Below, piece by piece: positions 22,832 through 31,940 of a DNA stretch of 64,000 nucleotides (the stretch's first letter is position 1; the number at the start of each line of letters is the position of its first letter). The notes under the pieces are model-generated. The model was not told the DNA's origin. It made no database searches and worked only from the letters and a program-made list of their open reading frames with translations. The DNA is taken from assembly GCA_903842345.1 (NCBI GenBank), contig CAIMLR010000030.1:96349-160348 (forward strand), given 5' to 3'. Both the position numbers and the translations under genes were made by a program. Origin of the DNA: an uncultured Myxococcales bacterium (GTDB lineage Bacteria > Myxococcota_A > UBA9042).

Positions 22832-24631
22832 GTGAATCGGCGGTTGGACAAGGCGCGTGGCGTCGTTGGGATCGGTGTGGCTGCAGCGCTGCTGGCGACA
22901 GCGTGCAGCAGTGCGCCCGCCACGGACGCCGACGTCGCCGCCATGGAGGACGCGTCGGCATGGGCGTTTTCGGACGTCGCGAAATCCGCCGCGGCCGAAG
23001 CGGACACGCACGATGCGACCGACGCGACGGCAGCCGACGCCCCGCCCGCGGACGACGCCCCGGATGTGCCAGTTGCCGATGTGCCAGTCGCCGCGGGTGA
23101 CACCACCTCCGATGCCGATGCCGCCGCGGATCCCGACGGCGGGTGCACGCCGGGAGGTTGCCCTGCCGCAAATTCAGCCTGTGCGGTCGCGGTTTGCCAC
23201 GCCGATGGAACGTGCGGTTTCGCCGCCGCCAGCGATGGCCAAGCGTGCAGCGACGCCAACGCGTGCACGGCCCAGGACAGCTGCCAAAGCGGCGCGTGCG
23301 TCGGCGGCGCCATCAACTGCGACGACGGCAACGGCTGCACCGTGGACAGCTGCAAACCCACGGTCGGCTGCATCCACGCGTTCGTCCTCGGACCGTGCGA
23401 GGACGGCGACGGCTGCACGCTGAACGACCAATGCCTGAGCGGTAGCTGCGTGCCCGGCGCCGCGGCGATCTGCACGCCCAGCGACCCGTGCCAGGAAGCC
23501 GGGACGTGCGAACCCGCGACCGGCGTCTGTCCGTTTGGCGCGGTGCCCAATGGAACCGCGTGTGGCAGCGGCCAAGTCTGCATGGTCGGCACATGCTCCG
23601 CCGCGGACGCCTTGCCCGTGGGCGCGCTCGCATGGTTCAACACCGGCAATTGCCCCGCCGGCTGGGCCGCTGAATCGACCGTCATCGGGCGCACGATCGT
23701 CCCGAGCGACCCCGCCGGCGCAGGCCAAACCGATGGCGTTCCGCTCGCACCCGGCGAGGACCGCGTGCACAGCCACGGCATCACGGGCAGCGCCACCACG
23801 GGCGCCGTCAGTTTTGCCGGCATCGTCGGCTGCTGCAACTCCGGGTTGAGCGCTGCCGGCACCTGGGACGTCACCGGCAGCGCGCTCCCGGCCAGCTCCG
23901 GCATCCCGTACGTGCAATTGCGCGCCTGCAAGAAAACCACGGCGATCACCTTTGGCAGCGCGCCCGCAAGCCTCATCGCGTTCATCGACGGCGCCACCTG
24001 CCCCGCCAGTTGGAGCAGCATCACCGACGCGATCCACCGTTTCATCGTCGGGACGCCGGTCGGCGGCACCACGGGCGCGCCCTTTGGCGGCGTTTGGGGC
24101 AGCAGCCACGCCCACTCGGTCAGCGCCGACATCCCGCTCCCCGGCCACGGTGTCGGCCTCGCATCGGGCTGCTGTGGCGGCGGCTTCGCCAGCGCCGGCA
24201 CCCTCGGCTTCAACGGGGCGAGCGACGCCAGCGCCAGCGCCTTCCCCAGTGTCCAGCGCGTCGCGTGCGCCGCGAGCGCGACGAGCGACAGCCCCGGGCC
24301 AATCCCCAGTGGCTTGGTCGCGTTCTTCACCAGCAACACCTGCCCGAGCGGCTGGAGCGCGGCCTCAGCCGTCGCGGGACGCCTGATCGTCGGCGCGGCG
24401 GATGACTGGAGCGTCGGCACCACCGTGGGCACGGCGCTCGCCGACAAGGAAGACCGCGGCCACACGCACGGCATCCTGGTCAGCGTCCAACCGCCCGCCA
24501 AGTCGATCGCCGGGGCCAACGGCGGCAATGGCCAGGCCGCGGAGAGCACCAAGGCGGACGGAACCGGCACCAGCGGCAATTCGCCGTCCGGCATGCCGTT
24601 TCTCCAGTGGCGCGCGTGCCAAAAAGACTGA
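22832..24631 (+). CDS. Lipoprotein with Cys-rich repeats and three collar-like modules
   Basis: 599 residues from a GTG at 22832 with a strong Shine-Dalgarno site. A signal ends in LATAC, then about 80 residues of Asp/Ala/Val/Pro tether. Residues about 100-260 hold Cys-rich repeats of the type CDDGNGCTVDSC and CEDGDGCTLNDQC, as in slime-mould and myxobacterial adhesive proteins. Three modules of about 110 residues follow, each opening with a hydrophobic G-L-(V/I)-A-F stretch and CP(A/S)(G/S)W. Each continues with a His pair (HSHGI, SHAHS, HTHGI) and ends in a QxRAC-like segment. They resemble phage tail-collar/receptor modules with a metal-binding His cluster. It is probably a surface adhesin or structural protein. 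Confidence 0.8.
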   Translation: MNRRLDKARGVVGIGVAAALLATACSSAPATDADVAAMEDASAWAFSDVAKSAAAEADTHDATDATAADAPPADDAPDVPVADVPVAAGDTTSDADAAADPDGGCTPGGCPAANSACAVAVCHADGTCGFAAASDGQACSDANACTAQDSCQSGACVGGAINCDDGNGCTVDSCKPTVGCIHAFVLGPCEDGDGCTLNDQCLSGSCVPGAAAICTPSDPCQEAGTCEPATGVCPFGAVPNGTACGSGQVCMVGTCSAADALPVGALAWFNTGNCPAGWAAESTVIGRTIVPSDPAGAGQTDGVPLAPGEDRVHSHGITGSATTGAVSFAGIVGCCNSGLSAAGTWDVTGSALPASSGIPYVQLRACKKTTAITFGSAPASLIAFIDGATCPASWSSITDAIHRFIVGTPVGGTTGAPFGGVWGSSHAHSVSADIPLPGHGVGLASGCCGGGFASAGTLGFNGASDASASAFPSVQRVACAASATSDSPGPIPSGLVAFFTSNTCPSGWSAASAVAGRLIVGAADDWSVGTTVGTALADKEDRGHTHGILVSVQPPAKSIAGANGGNGQAAESTKADGTGTSGNSPSGMPFLQWRACQKD

Positions 24632-24700
24632 CGTTCCGCTTGCTGGCGACGCAGCCCTACGCCACACTGTGGGTCCAGCGCCTTCCAGCCCAGGGCCCCC

Positions 24701-25462
24701 ATGAACGCTTCCATGTTCCAGAGCAACGCCCCGCGCGCCAGCGAATCGCCGGTGCTCAGCGCGCCCCACGACGCGAGCACCTTCGCCAAAGCGCCGACCG
24801 GCAATCCCAGCCTCGGCGCGACGGTCCAACTCTTCGCGCGGCACTGGAGCCCGCGCCTCATCACGGCGTCGCTCCTGATTTGCGTTCCAGTGCGCCTCTG
24901 GCTGGGCAACTGGACCCAGTGGGACGCCGCGCTCGCGCTCGGTCTCATCGCGTTCCAGCCGGTGAATGAATGGCTGATCCACGTCTTTGTTCTGCACCTC
25001 CGCCCGCGCAAGATCGGGCCGTGGACGCTCGATTTTCGCCTCGCCAAGAAGCACCGCGCGCATCACCTCAATCCGTGGGACGTCGACACGCTGTTTATCC
25101 CGGTGCGGACGCTGGTGATTTCGCTCCTCGTGGAGTCGGCGCTGTTCTTCACGCTGCTGCCGACCTACGCGCTGGCGATGTCAGCGCTGACGACGACCGT
25201 GGCGATTGGCCTGTTCTACGAATGGTCGCACTTCCTGCCACACAGCGCGTATCGGCCCAAGCTGAAATGGTGGCGGGACGTGGTCAAGTTCCATCGCCTG
25301 CATCACTTCAAGAACGAGAACTATTGGATGGGCGTCTCGTCCAGCTTTGGCGACATGCTGCTGGGCACGTTCCCCAATGTGCGGGATGTGCCTAACTCGG
25401 ACACGGTGCGGACGTTGCTTTCACGCGGCGATGAAACGGCTGAACGCGCCAACGCGGGCTAG
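24701..25462 (+). CDS. Fatty acid hydroxylase/sterol desaturase-superfamily protein
   Basis: 253 residues with about four membrane helices. The di-iron His boxes are NEWLIHVFVLH, KKHRAHHLNP, YEWSHFLPHS and FHRLHHFKNENYWMG, in the order and spacing of the fatty acid hydroxylase superfamily (PF04116). The family hydroxylates or desaturates lipids at the membrane using O2. The end (SSSFGDMLLGTFP) is also typical. The first 45 residues are polar and poorly conserved in appearance. A start further in cannot be excluded, since only a Gly/Cys-rich run precedes the ATG. The substrate is unknown. Confidence 0.85.
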   Translation: MNASMFQSNAPRASESPVLSAPHDASTFAKAPTGNPSLGATVQLFARHWSPRLITASLLICVPVRLWLGNWTQWDAALALGLIAFQPVNEWLIHVFVLHLRPRKIGPWTLDFRLAKKHRAHHLNPWDVDTLFIPVRTLVISLLVESALFFTLLPTYALAMSALTTTVAIGLFYEWSHFLPHSAYRPKLKWWRDVVKFHRLHHFKNENYWMGVSSSFGDMLLGTFPNVRDVPNSDTVRTLLSRGDETAERANAG

Positions 25463-25468
25463 TCCGCG

Positions 25469-28279
25469 CTACCAACATTCCGGGCTGTGCGCCTGGCCGT
25501 GACACGTGCCGTTGCACTGCACGCTGGTCGAGCAGCCGCCGGTCTTGGGGCGCGTCGCGCTGATGCTGCCGGTGTACGGCGCGCCGCTGATGTTCGCGGT
25601 GACGTCGCGCAGGCCGTTGACGTGGCTGGCTGATGTCGCGCCCGGATGGCACGTCGTGCAGGCCACGTTGTTCTCGCTGCTCAAATGGTCCGCGTGGTGG
25701 CCGGTCGAGGGCATCGCGTCATGGCAGTTGCCGCAACTGCCGGCGTTCCACGTGCCGCCAGCCCAGCGCGGTGTGACGTTGGGCGCGCCGCCGCGTCCGT
25801 CGGAATGGCATGCGCCGTTGCACGTCCCGCGGGCGCTCGGGGGCGCGCCGGTGACGGCGTTCACGTCCCAGGTCATCGCGCCGGTGCTGTTGACGTCCGT
25901 GGGCGCAGGCGGGAACGTCACATCGCCATGATGCCCCGCCGTCGTCAGATCCGCGCTCGGCGTGTATTGCTGGGTGTGCCCCAGATCGCCCGCCGGCGGC
26001 ACGATGTGGCATTGCGTACAGGCGAACGCGATGTGGGTGGCGCTGGCGCTCAAGTGCGCAAGGTGGCGGCCGACCGCGAGCGCCTGGCTCGTTGTCTCAG
26101 CGGCCACGCCCGCGGGCGGGTTGTTCTGCGCAGCGCTGCCGTGGCAGAAATTGCACGCGTGCCAGTCGCCGCCGGTGCCACCCGCCGGGTTGGCGCCATG
26201 GCAGTTGATGGTGCTGTTGTTGCAGGAAACGCCGACCGTACCGCCGGCAAAGTCCGCACCGTGGCATTCCGTGCAGTCCGTGCCCTTGTCGTCCTTGCCG
26301 TGGTTGGCGAGGAAGTAGCCAAATCCGTGGTGATTCGGATTGGCCTGGCCAGTGCCGGGCGTGACTTTCGGCGAGACCCAACCGCTCAAGCCATGGTAGC
26401 TGCTGGACTCAACGATGCCATCGACATGAAGCGCCGGATTGGCCCACGTCGCGACACCGCCCGTCATCTTGGCCACAACCGCGCCGTGGCAGAGCGCGCA
26501 GTTGGCGTTCTGCGGGTGGGCGCCCGCGGGCGGCGTCATGTGGCAGCTCGCGCCGCAAGCGTTGAACGTCCCGTCGACCTGGGTCCAGACCGGCTTGATC
26601 TTGGCCGTCGTGCCATTGGCGAGCGTACCGCCGTGGCAGTAGGCGCCGCTGCAGGTCGCGGATCCGGCGTCGAACTGGGGTGCCGCGCCCATCGCCGTCG
26701 CGACCGTGCTCCACGCAAAGTCAATCACGCCGTTGGAATGCGTTGCCGAGACCGGCACGGCGTGGCAATCCGTGCAGGCGACCTGCCGGTGCCAGTTGCT
26801 GAGCGCAAGGTGCTGGGCGTGCGCGCCGACGGCCAAATCCGTCGTACTCGTCTCGCCTTTTGTCCCCTTGGGCGGCGCGGGATTGTTGCTCGCGGCATCC
26901 CCGTGGCACGCCGTACAGGTCAGGTTCTTCACGTCGACCTGACCGTTGATGTGCAGCGCGGCGTTCGCCCAAGTCGCCTTCTGGGTGGCGGGGTCAAAGC
27001 CCGCGATCACCGCGTCATGGCACAGCGCGCAGTTGTTGTTCTGCGGGTGCTTGCCCGCCGGCGGCGTCATGTGACACGCCGCGCCGCAGGAATTGAACGT
27101 GCCATCGACCTGCGTCCAGACCGGCTTGACCTTCGCGCCCGGCGAATCCGGCAGCGCACCGCCATGGCAATACGCATCACTGCAAGTCGCGGTCGTCGCC
27201 GAGAATTGCGGCACGCTCGCCATCGCCGTCGCGACCGCGCTCCAGGCAAAATCAACAACGCCGTTCGCGTGCGTCGGGATCGTCGGCACGGCATGGCAGT
27301 CTGTGCACGCCACCTGACGGTGCCAAGTGCTCGTTGCCAGATGCTGGGCGTGCGCGCCGACCGCCAAATCGGTCGTCTTCGTCTCGCCCTTGGTGCCCAG
27401 CGGCGGCGCGGGATTGTTCGACGCGGCATCGCCATGGCAGCTCGTGCACGCCATCGACTTCACTTCAATCTGGCCGTTCACGTGCAGCGCCGCGTCCTTC
27501 CACGTGGCCTTCTGCGTCGCGGCGTCAAAGCTCGCGATCACCGCGTCGTGGCACTCGGCGCAGTTGCTGTTTTGTGGATGCGGGCCACCCGGCGGCGTCA
27601 TGTGGCAGCTCGCACCACAGGAATTGAAGGTGCCGTCGACCTGCGTCCACACCGGCTTGGTCTTCACCGTCGCCGCGTCAATCAGCTTGCCACCGTGACA
27701 GTACGCGCCGCTACACGTCGCCGACCCTTCGTCAAACGCCGGAGCGCTCGCCATCGCCGTTGCCACGCCGCTCCAGGCAAAATCGATGACGCCGTTCTTG
27801 TGCTTGGGCTGGGTCGGCACCTTGTGGCAGTCCTCGCACTGCACGGTCCGATGCCACGTGCTGTCCGCCAAGTGCTGCTGGTGCGCGCCGACCGCGAGCT
27901 GGGACGTCGCAATTTCGCCACCCGTGCCGATCGGCGGCGCCGGATTGCCGTTCTCAAGCGTGCCATGGCAGCTGTAGCAGCCGCCCATCGGCTCAAAACC
28001 GCCATCCACGTCTGCCCCGGCATCCGCGCTGTCGGCCGCCACGTCAGCGGTATCGGGCGTGGCGTCGGCTGCATCCTGGACGTCCGCCGCCGCGTCGCCA
28101 TCGGTCCCGTCCAGCGGCGGCAATTCCGCGTCCGCAACGGCATCGAGTTCGTTGCCCGGACCTGCGGTCGTCTTGTCGCTGCACGCCGCGCACGGCAGGA
28201 GCAGCGCCGATGCCGCGGCCATGCGGAGCAACAGCCAAGTCAGTGAAACCGAACGATTGGAATGGAAAACGGTTGTCAC
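25469..28279 (-). CDS. Multihaem c-type cytochrome lipoprotein
   Basis: 936 residues from a GTG at 28279 with TGAGGG just upstream. A signal ending in CAAC leads to an Asp/Ala tether of about 60 residues. I count 23 possible haem sites: 14 CxxCH, three Cx4CH (CSGAYCH, CSDAYCH), five Cx3CH (CGASCH, CGAACH, CNGACH, CNGTCH) and one CNNSTINCH. The mixed CxxxxCH/CxxCH pattern is that of Geobacter-type outer-surface multihaem proteins. Three 177-residue tandem units fill the middle. The protein probably conducts electrons at or beyond the outer membrane. It is paralogous to the cytochrome at the right edge; both end in CW. Confidence 0.92.
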   Translation of the reverse strand: MTTVFHSNRSVSLTWLLLRMAAASALLLPCAACSDKTTAGPGNELDAVADAELPPLDGTDGDAAADVQDAADATPDTADVAADSADAGADVDGGFEPMGGCYSCHGTLENGNPAPPIGTGGEIATSQLAVGAHQQHLADSTWHRTVQCEDCHKVPTQPKHKNGVIDFAWSGVATAMASAPAFDEGSATCSGAYCHGGKLIDAATVKTKPVWTQVDGTFNSCGASCHMTPPGGPHPQNSNCAECHDAVIASFDAATQKATWKDAALHVNGQIEVKSMACTSCHGDAASNNPAPPLGTKGETKTTDLAVGAHAQHLATSTWHRQVACTDCHAVPTIPTHANGVVDFAWSAVATAMASVPQFSATTATCSDAYCHGGALPDSPGAKVKPVWTQVDGTFNSCGAACHMTPPAGKHPQNNNCALCHDAVIAGFDPATQKATWANAALHINGQVDVKNLTCTACHGDAASNNPAPPKGTKGETSTTDLAVGAHAQHLALSNWHRQVACTDCHAVPVSATHSNGVIDFAWSTVATAMGAAPQFDAGSATCSGAYCHGGTLANGTTAKIKPVWTQVDGTFNACGASCHMTPPAGAHPQNANCALCHGAVVAKMTGGVATWANPALHVDGIVESSSYHGLSGWVSPKVTPGTGQANPNHHGFGYFLANHGKDDKGTDCTECHGADFAGGTVGVSCNNSTINCHGANPAGGTGGDWHACNFCHGSAAQNNPPAGVAAETTSQALAVGRHLAHLSASATHIAFACTQCHIVPPAGDLGHTQQYTPSADLTTAGHHGDVTFPPAPTDVNSTGAMTWDVNAVTGAPPSARGTCNGACHSDGRGGAPNVTPRWAGGTWNAGSCGNCHDAMPSTGHHADHLSSENNVACTTCHPGATSASHVNGLRDVTANISGAPYTGSISATRPKTGGCSTSVQCNGTCHGQAHSPECW
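26410..27980. repeat. 531-base tandem repeat inside the first multihaem cytochrome gene
   Basis: Equivalent haem-motif positions recur at exactly 531 bases: TGGCAG/TGGCAA at 26763, 27294 and 27825, and TGGCAC/TGGCAG at 26904 and 27435. Each unit encodes 177 residues with five haem motifs in fixed order (CxxCH, CxxCH, Cx4CH, Cx3CH, CxxCH). The boundaries given are approximate. The copies differ at many synonymous sites. Confidence 0.85.
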
Positions 28280-28479
28280 GACACCCTCACAGCACAAGGA
28301 AAGACCGGCAAAGTCGCACTCTGCCAACGGAAAAAACATAGCCACTTGACATCCGCCATGCCATTCATCGCGCGCCTTGCCGCATCAACATTCACAGTTC
28401 TTCACAAATCCCGTGCGGACGTGATTTGACATCCTCCGCGCGATGGTCCGAGATCCCGCCGTCCATCGCGGAGTCCAAC
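28280..28479. promoter_or_regulatory. Divergent regulatory region between cytochrome and hydrolase genes
   Basis: This 200-base region is less GC-rich than its flanks. It contains two direct copies of a TTGACATCC(T)CCG element on the plus strand, at 28346-28358 and 28426-28439. The second could serve as a -35 for the hydrolase gene, although the -10 at 17 bases (CGAGAT) is poor. The copies could equally be a regulator's binding sites. No convincing promoter for the cytochrome gene was found; TTGGCA on the minus strand (28328-28323) lacks a good -10. Confidence 0.35.
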
Positions 28480-30627
28480 ATGCGTCGTTTCCTGCCCCTT
28501 TGCCTTTGCCTGAGCGCCGCATGCGGCACCAAGTCGACGACCGCCGACAGCGCTGACGTCGCGGGCGACGCGGATCACGCGATTTTGGCCGCTGATCCGG
28601 ACTGCAACCCGATCATCGGCAACGACTGCTGGAGCGGCTGGCCGTCCAGTTTTTGGCTCAAAGACGACGCGACGACGGCGACGCACTTCCGCATCGACCT
28701 GCCGCCCGCCAAGATGCCCGCCAATTCCGATGGCAAGACCGTCGCGGCGCTGGAATGGAATCGGCGGGACGGCTTCTCGCCGAATTCGCCCATCGTGATT
28801 CTGCTGCCCACGCCGCCGGACCCCAAGCGGCTGCCCGATGAGACGCGGCCCGCGCTGGCGCTGACGCCGGACCTGCCCATCGTCCTGCTGGACGCCGCGA
28901 CAGGCGCATTTCTTCCGTACATGGCGGAGCTCGATTCAAACGCCGACGGGCCCGCGCGCCAGGCGCTGCTCATCCGCCTGTGGACGCCCGTGCAGGAGAA
29001 CACGCGCGTGATCGTCGCGCTGACGGACCGGCTGCTGGATGCCAAGGGCCAGCCGTACGCGCCGACGCCGACGTTCCAGCGCCTGCTGGCGGGCAAGGAC
29101 ACAGGCTATCCGCGGATTGACGGGCACCTCGCCGATTGGGCGGCGGACCTGACGGCGCTGGAGAAAGCGGGGCTGGACCGCACGCACGTCTTTGCCGCGT
29201 GGCACTACGGGACGGCGTCGGAACAGTGGACCCACGGTCCGGCGCTGGCCATGCGCGATGCACTGGTGGCGGCGGTGGGCGACAAAGGCCTGAGCTACCA
29301 CATTGACATGGTCGAGGCGTCCACTGAGACCGCCGCGCTGCTGCCGAACCTGCCGTCGCCGACGGTGGACAACCGCATCGTCATCAAGCCGATGCATCCG
29401 GACGTGGCCCTGCGCGTGCGCGGCACTTTTGAGGCGCCGCTGTTCCTGACCGGCACGGGCGAGGATGCGACGCTGAACTGGAAGGACGGTGGGCCGGCGC
29501 TTGCCCAGAACGGGACCGTCCAGCGCCCGTTCGTGATGTTGGTGCCGCCCAACGTGATCGCGAGCCAGAAGCCGGCGCGGCTGATGCTGTACGGCCACGG
29601 CTTTCTCCGCGGCGCGTGCGTGGAGGGCTGCATTGACCCAGGGGCGGCGGAATTCTTCCCGCATTTTGTCCACGCCGCGGGCGTCGTCGCAGTGGGCACG
29701 GACTGGTGGGGCCTGGCGCGCACGGAGCTGCCGCTGGCGATCCAGGCCGGCAACGACTTTTCGCAGATGCCGCGCATTACGGACAAGCTCGCGATGGGCG
29801 CGGTGCTGCCGATCGCCCTGACGCGCGTGGCGCTGGGCAAGATCGTCGAGGATCCGTGGCTGCAGCTACACGCCGCGAAGCCTCTCTACGATAAGACGCA
29901 ACCGCTTGTGTATTATGGCAATTCTCTCGGCGGCATCATGGGCACGACGATGACGTCCCTGCATCCGGATTTGACGCGCATGGTCATGAACGTCGCGGGC
30001 GGCGGCTGGTCGACGTTGCTGAACCGCAGTTCGGACTTTGCGCCGTTCCTCGGCATCATCAACGGCACGTATCCGGACAAGTTCAGCCAGCAGATGCTGT
30101 TTGCGATGTCCCAGTCCCTCTGGGACCTTTCCGACCCGTTCAATTTTGCCGACCACGTCGTCAAGTCGCCGTTCGCCAACACGCAGGCCAATCGCCGCGC
30201 GTTGTGGCCGATGTCGATGGGGGACAGCCAGGTGGCCAATCTCACCTCCGGAATGCTCAACCGCATCGCCCAAGTACCTGTCAGCTCGCCGGTTTTTGAA
30301 GTGTGGCCGCTGAACATGACGACGGCGGACATTCCCGTCGACGGCAATACCTGCGTGCAGTGGGACTCCGAGCGCGGCACGCATCCGCCGGGCAATGGTT
30401 CACGCACGGAGGACAACCTGTCGCACTACGCGACGCGCTGGATGCCGGAATTCGAGCAGATGATTTGGCGTTTTCTCTTTGACGACGGCTTGGTCGAGCA
30501 GCGCTACTGCCTCGCGGGCGGGCGCGATGGCGATGGCAAGCTGCCGTGCAATCTGCAGGAAGTCGTGCCGGTGGCGTATGAAGATTCGCCGCCGATGCCG
30601 GTGATTCCGCCGCCGCCGATCAAGTAG
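28480..30627 (+). CDS. Lipoprotein with alpha/beta-hydrolase fold
   Basis: 715 residues from the ATG at 28480 (GGAG six bases upstream). The signal ends in SAAC (lipoprotein), followed by a short Thr/Asp/Ala tether. The N-terminal half appears beta-rich and holds TPTFQRLL(A)GKDT. The C-terminal half has the hydrolase features: PARLMLYGHGFLRGA (oxyanion-type HGF), VAVGTDWWG, and the nucleophile elbow YGNSLGG (Gly-x-Ser-x-Gly) at about residue 486. This domain order is seen in large secreted esterase/lipase-like proteins of related bacteria. The substrate is unknown. The 3' end overlaps the convergent cyclase gene by eight bases. Confidence 0.8.
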   Translation: MRRFLPLCLCLSAACGTKSTTADSADVAGDADHAILAADPDCNPIIGNDCWSGWPSSFWLKDDATTATHFRIDLPPAKMPANSDGKTVAALEWNRRDGFSPNSPIVILLPTPPDPKRLPDETRPALALTPDLPIVLLDAATGAFLPYMAELDSNADGPARQALLIRLWTPVQENTRVIVALTDRLLDAKGQPYAPTPTFQRLLAGKDTGYPRIDGHLADWAADLTALEKAGLDRTHVFAAWHYGTASEQWTHGPALAMRDALVAAVGDKGLSYHIDMVEASTETAALLPNLPSPTVDNRIVIKPMHPDVALRVRGTFEAPLFLTGTGEDATLNWKDGGPALAQNGTVQRPFVMLVPPNVIASQKPARLMLYGHGFLRGACVEGCIDPGAAEFFPHFVHAAGVVAVGTDWWGLARTELPLAIQAGNDFSQMPRITDKLAMGAVLPIALTRVALGKIVEDPWLQLHAAKPLYDKTQPLVYYGNSLGGIMGTTMTSLHPDLTRMVMNVAGGGWSTLLNRSSDFAPFLGIINGTYPDKFSQQMLFAMSQSLWDLSDPFNFADHVVKSPFANTQANRRALWPMSMGDSQVANLTSGMLNRIAQVPVSSPVFEVWPLNMTTADIPVDGNTCVQWDSERGTHPPGNGSRTEDNLSHYATRWMPEFEQMIWRFLFDDGLVEQRYCLAGGRDGDGKLPCNLQEVVPVAYEDSPPMPVIPPPPIK

Positions 30628-31825
30628 CGACAGGCTCGTCCACGGCCACGCGGTCGCGGCCAGCCGACTTGGCGCGATAAAGTGCTGCGTCCGCGCGGCT
30701 GAGCAGCGACGCGATTCCCGTCTCGCCCTCGGCGAGCGCGGCGATGCCGATGCTCACGGTCACGCTGCCGCCGTCGAGTACTTCCATTGCCGTATCGCGC
30801 ACTTCCTGAAGCAAACGCCGCGCCGACACTTCCGCGCCCAGGATGTCCGAGTGCGGCAGCAGGATCGCGAACTCCTCGCCGCCGATGCGCGCCACAAGAT
30901 CGTGACCGCGCAACTGCCGCTGGAACACGCGCGCCACGGTCTGCAGGACTTCATCGCCCGCGGCGTGGCCATATCGATCGTTGACGTGCTTGAAGTGGTC
31001 CAGATCGAGCATCATGACCGTCATGGGCCACCCATAGCGATGCGCGCGGCTGATTTCCGTCGCCGCGATCGTTTCAAGGTGCCGACGGTTGGCCACGCCG
31101 GTGAGCGGATCGGTCGCGGCGTCTTCCTGCAATCGGGCGTTCGCATCCCGCAGTTGCTCCTGCAGCCGGTTGTTGATGAGCAGGAAAAAGCCGTAGGTCA
31201 TGAATACGCCGCACGCGGCAAAGGAGGCGTAGAGGGGCACAGCGGTGGTCGGAGCAATGACGGGATCGCCCATCCTCGGCTGGCCGCCCCGGGCGACAAA
31301 GCGCACGATCTGCCCGCTCAGCGGCATGAGCATGGCCACAAAGACGTACCACGTACCGAGCGACCACGGCCGCGGCGCGCGCCGGAAGAGTGCAAAGCTG
31401 GTCCCGCCCGCGCTCCACGCCAAGGCGGTTGCGTACGCGCCGACGCGCCAGTTGGCCGACGCGACCGCGCCCGGCGAGTCGTCAAAGAACCAGAACAGCG
31501 CCAGGGCCAGCCAAGCCAGAAACGGCGGCACGCGCTGCCACGTGCGCATCGGCGGCGCCTCGTAGAGCATCCGGACGGCCACATGGACCGAGTGCGCGCC
31601 GTAGATCAGCAACGCGTTGGCCACCACCACGGTGAGGATGCCAGGCGCTTCACCCCGCTGCGACAGCAGGCCCATGCTCAGCGCCAGAGCCGCATTGCCC
31701 ATGCTCCACCGCGCCATGCCTGAACGCATGGGCCAGGTGCGCCAGGCCGGCAAAGTGACGAGGGTCAGCGAAATGAACTCGATCGCCAACGCAATAAGCA
31801 GTGTTTTTGGGTGGATATCGGTCAT
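30620..31825 (-). CDS. Membrane diguanylate cyclase (GGDEF)
   Basis: 401 residues from the ATG at 31825; upstream ATGs in frame (for example 31867) lack ribosome sites, as does this one, so the start is uncertain. Six to seven membrane helices (about 8-225) precede a short coiled segment (NNRLQEQLRDANARLQ) and a GGDEF domain with TDPLTGVANRRHLE, DLDHFKHVND and the active GGEEF site. An RGHD motif ends five residues before GGEEF and is a canonical inhibitory I-site, so the product c-di-GMP should inhibit the enzyme. It makes c-di-GMP from GTP in response to an unknown membrane cue. Confidence 0.92.
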   Translation of the reverse strand: MTDIHPKTLLIALAIEFISLTLVTLPAWRTWPMRSGMARWSMGNAALALSMGLLSQRGEAPGILTVVVANALLIYGAHSVHVAVRMLYEAPPMRTWQRVPPFLAWLALALFWFFDDSPGAVASANWRVGAYATALAWSAGGTSFALFRRAPRPWSLGTWYVFVAMLMPLSGQIVRFVARGGQPRMGDPVIAPTTAVPLYASFAACGVFMTYGFFLLINNRLQEQLRDANARLQEDAATDPLTGVANRRHLETIAATEISRAHRYGWPMTVMMLDLDHFKHVNDRYGHAAGDEVLQTVARVFQRQLRGHDLVARIGGEEFAILLPHSDILGAEVSARRLLQEVRDTAMEVLDGGSVTVSIGIAALAEGETGIASLLSRADAALYRAKSAGRDRVAVDEPVAT

Positions 31826-31892
31826 CAAAGAAAAAATGGCGCCGAGACGACGTGAGATTCGCAGCATGCCGCAGATCGCGTCGAAGCGCCAC

Positions 31893-31921
31893 TTGCCGCA
31901 CCGGCGGGGAGCGCGCAAGAT
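31893..31921 (+). promoter_or_regulatory. Possible promoter of the DUF1517 gene
   Basis: TTGCCG (31893-31898) and CAAGAT (31916-31921) are 17 bases apart, followed by a 19-base leader with GGAGG at 31931-31935. The hexamers match only moderately; the call depends on spacing and position. Confidence 0.3.
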
Positions 31922-31940
31922 CGGCGCATTGGAGGTCGCC

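Noticed and set aside
25469..28279. The 531-base units as a CRISPR or mobile repeat array
   Set aside because: The unit length is a multiple of three, the units lie inside a continuous reading frame and encode haem motifs, so they are protein repeats.
28296..28330. A sigma-54 promoter (TGGC...TTGC) before the multihaem cytochrome gene
   Set aside because: GG and GC elements are present on the minus strand, but their distance is four bases too long for the -24/-12 pattern.
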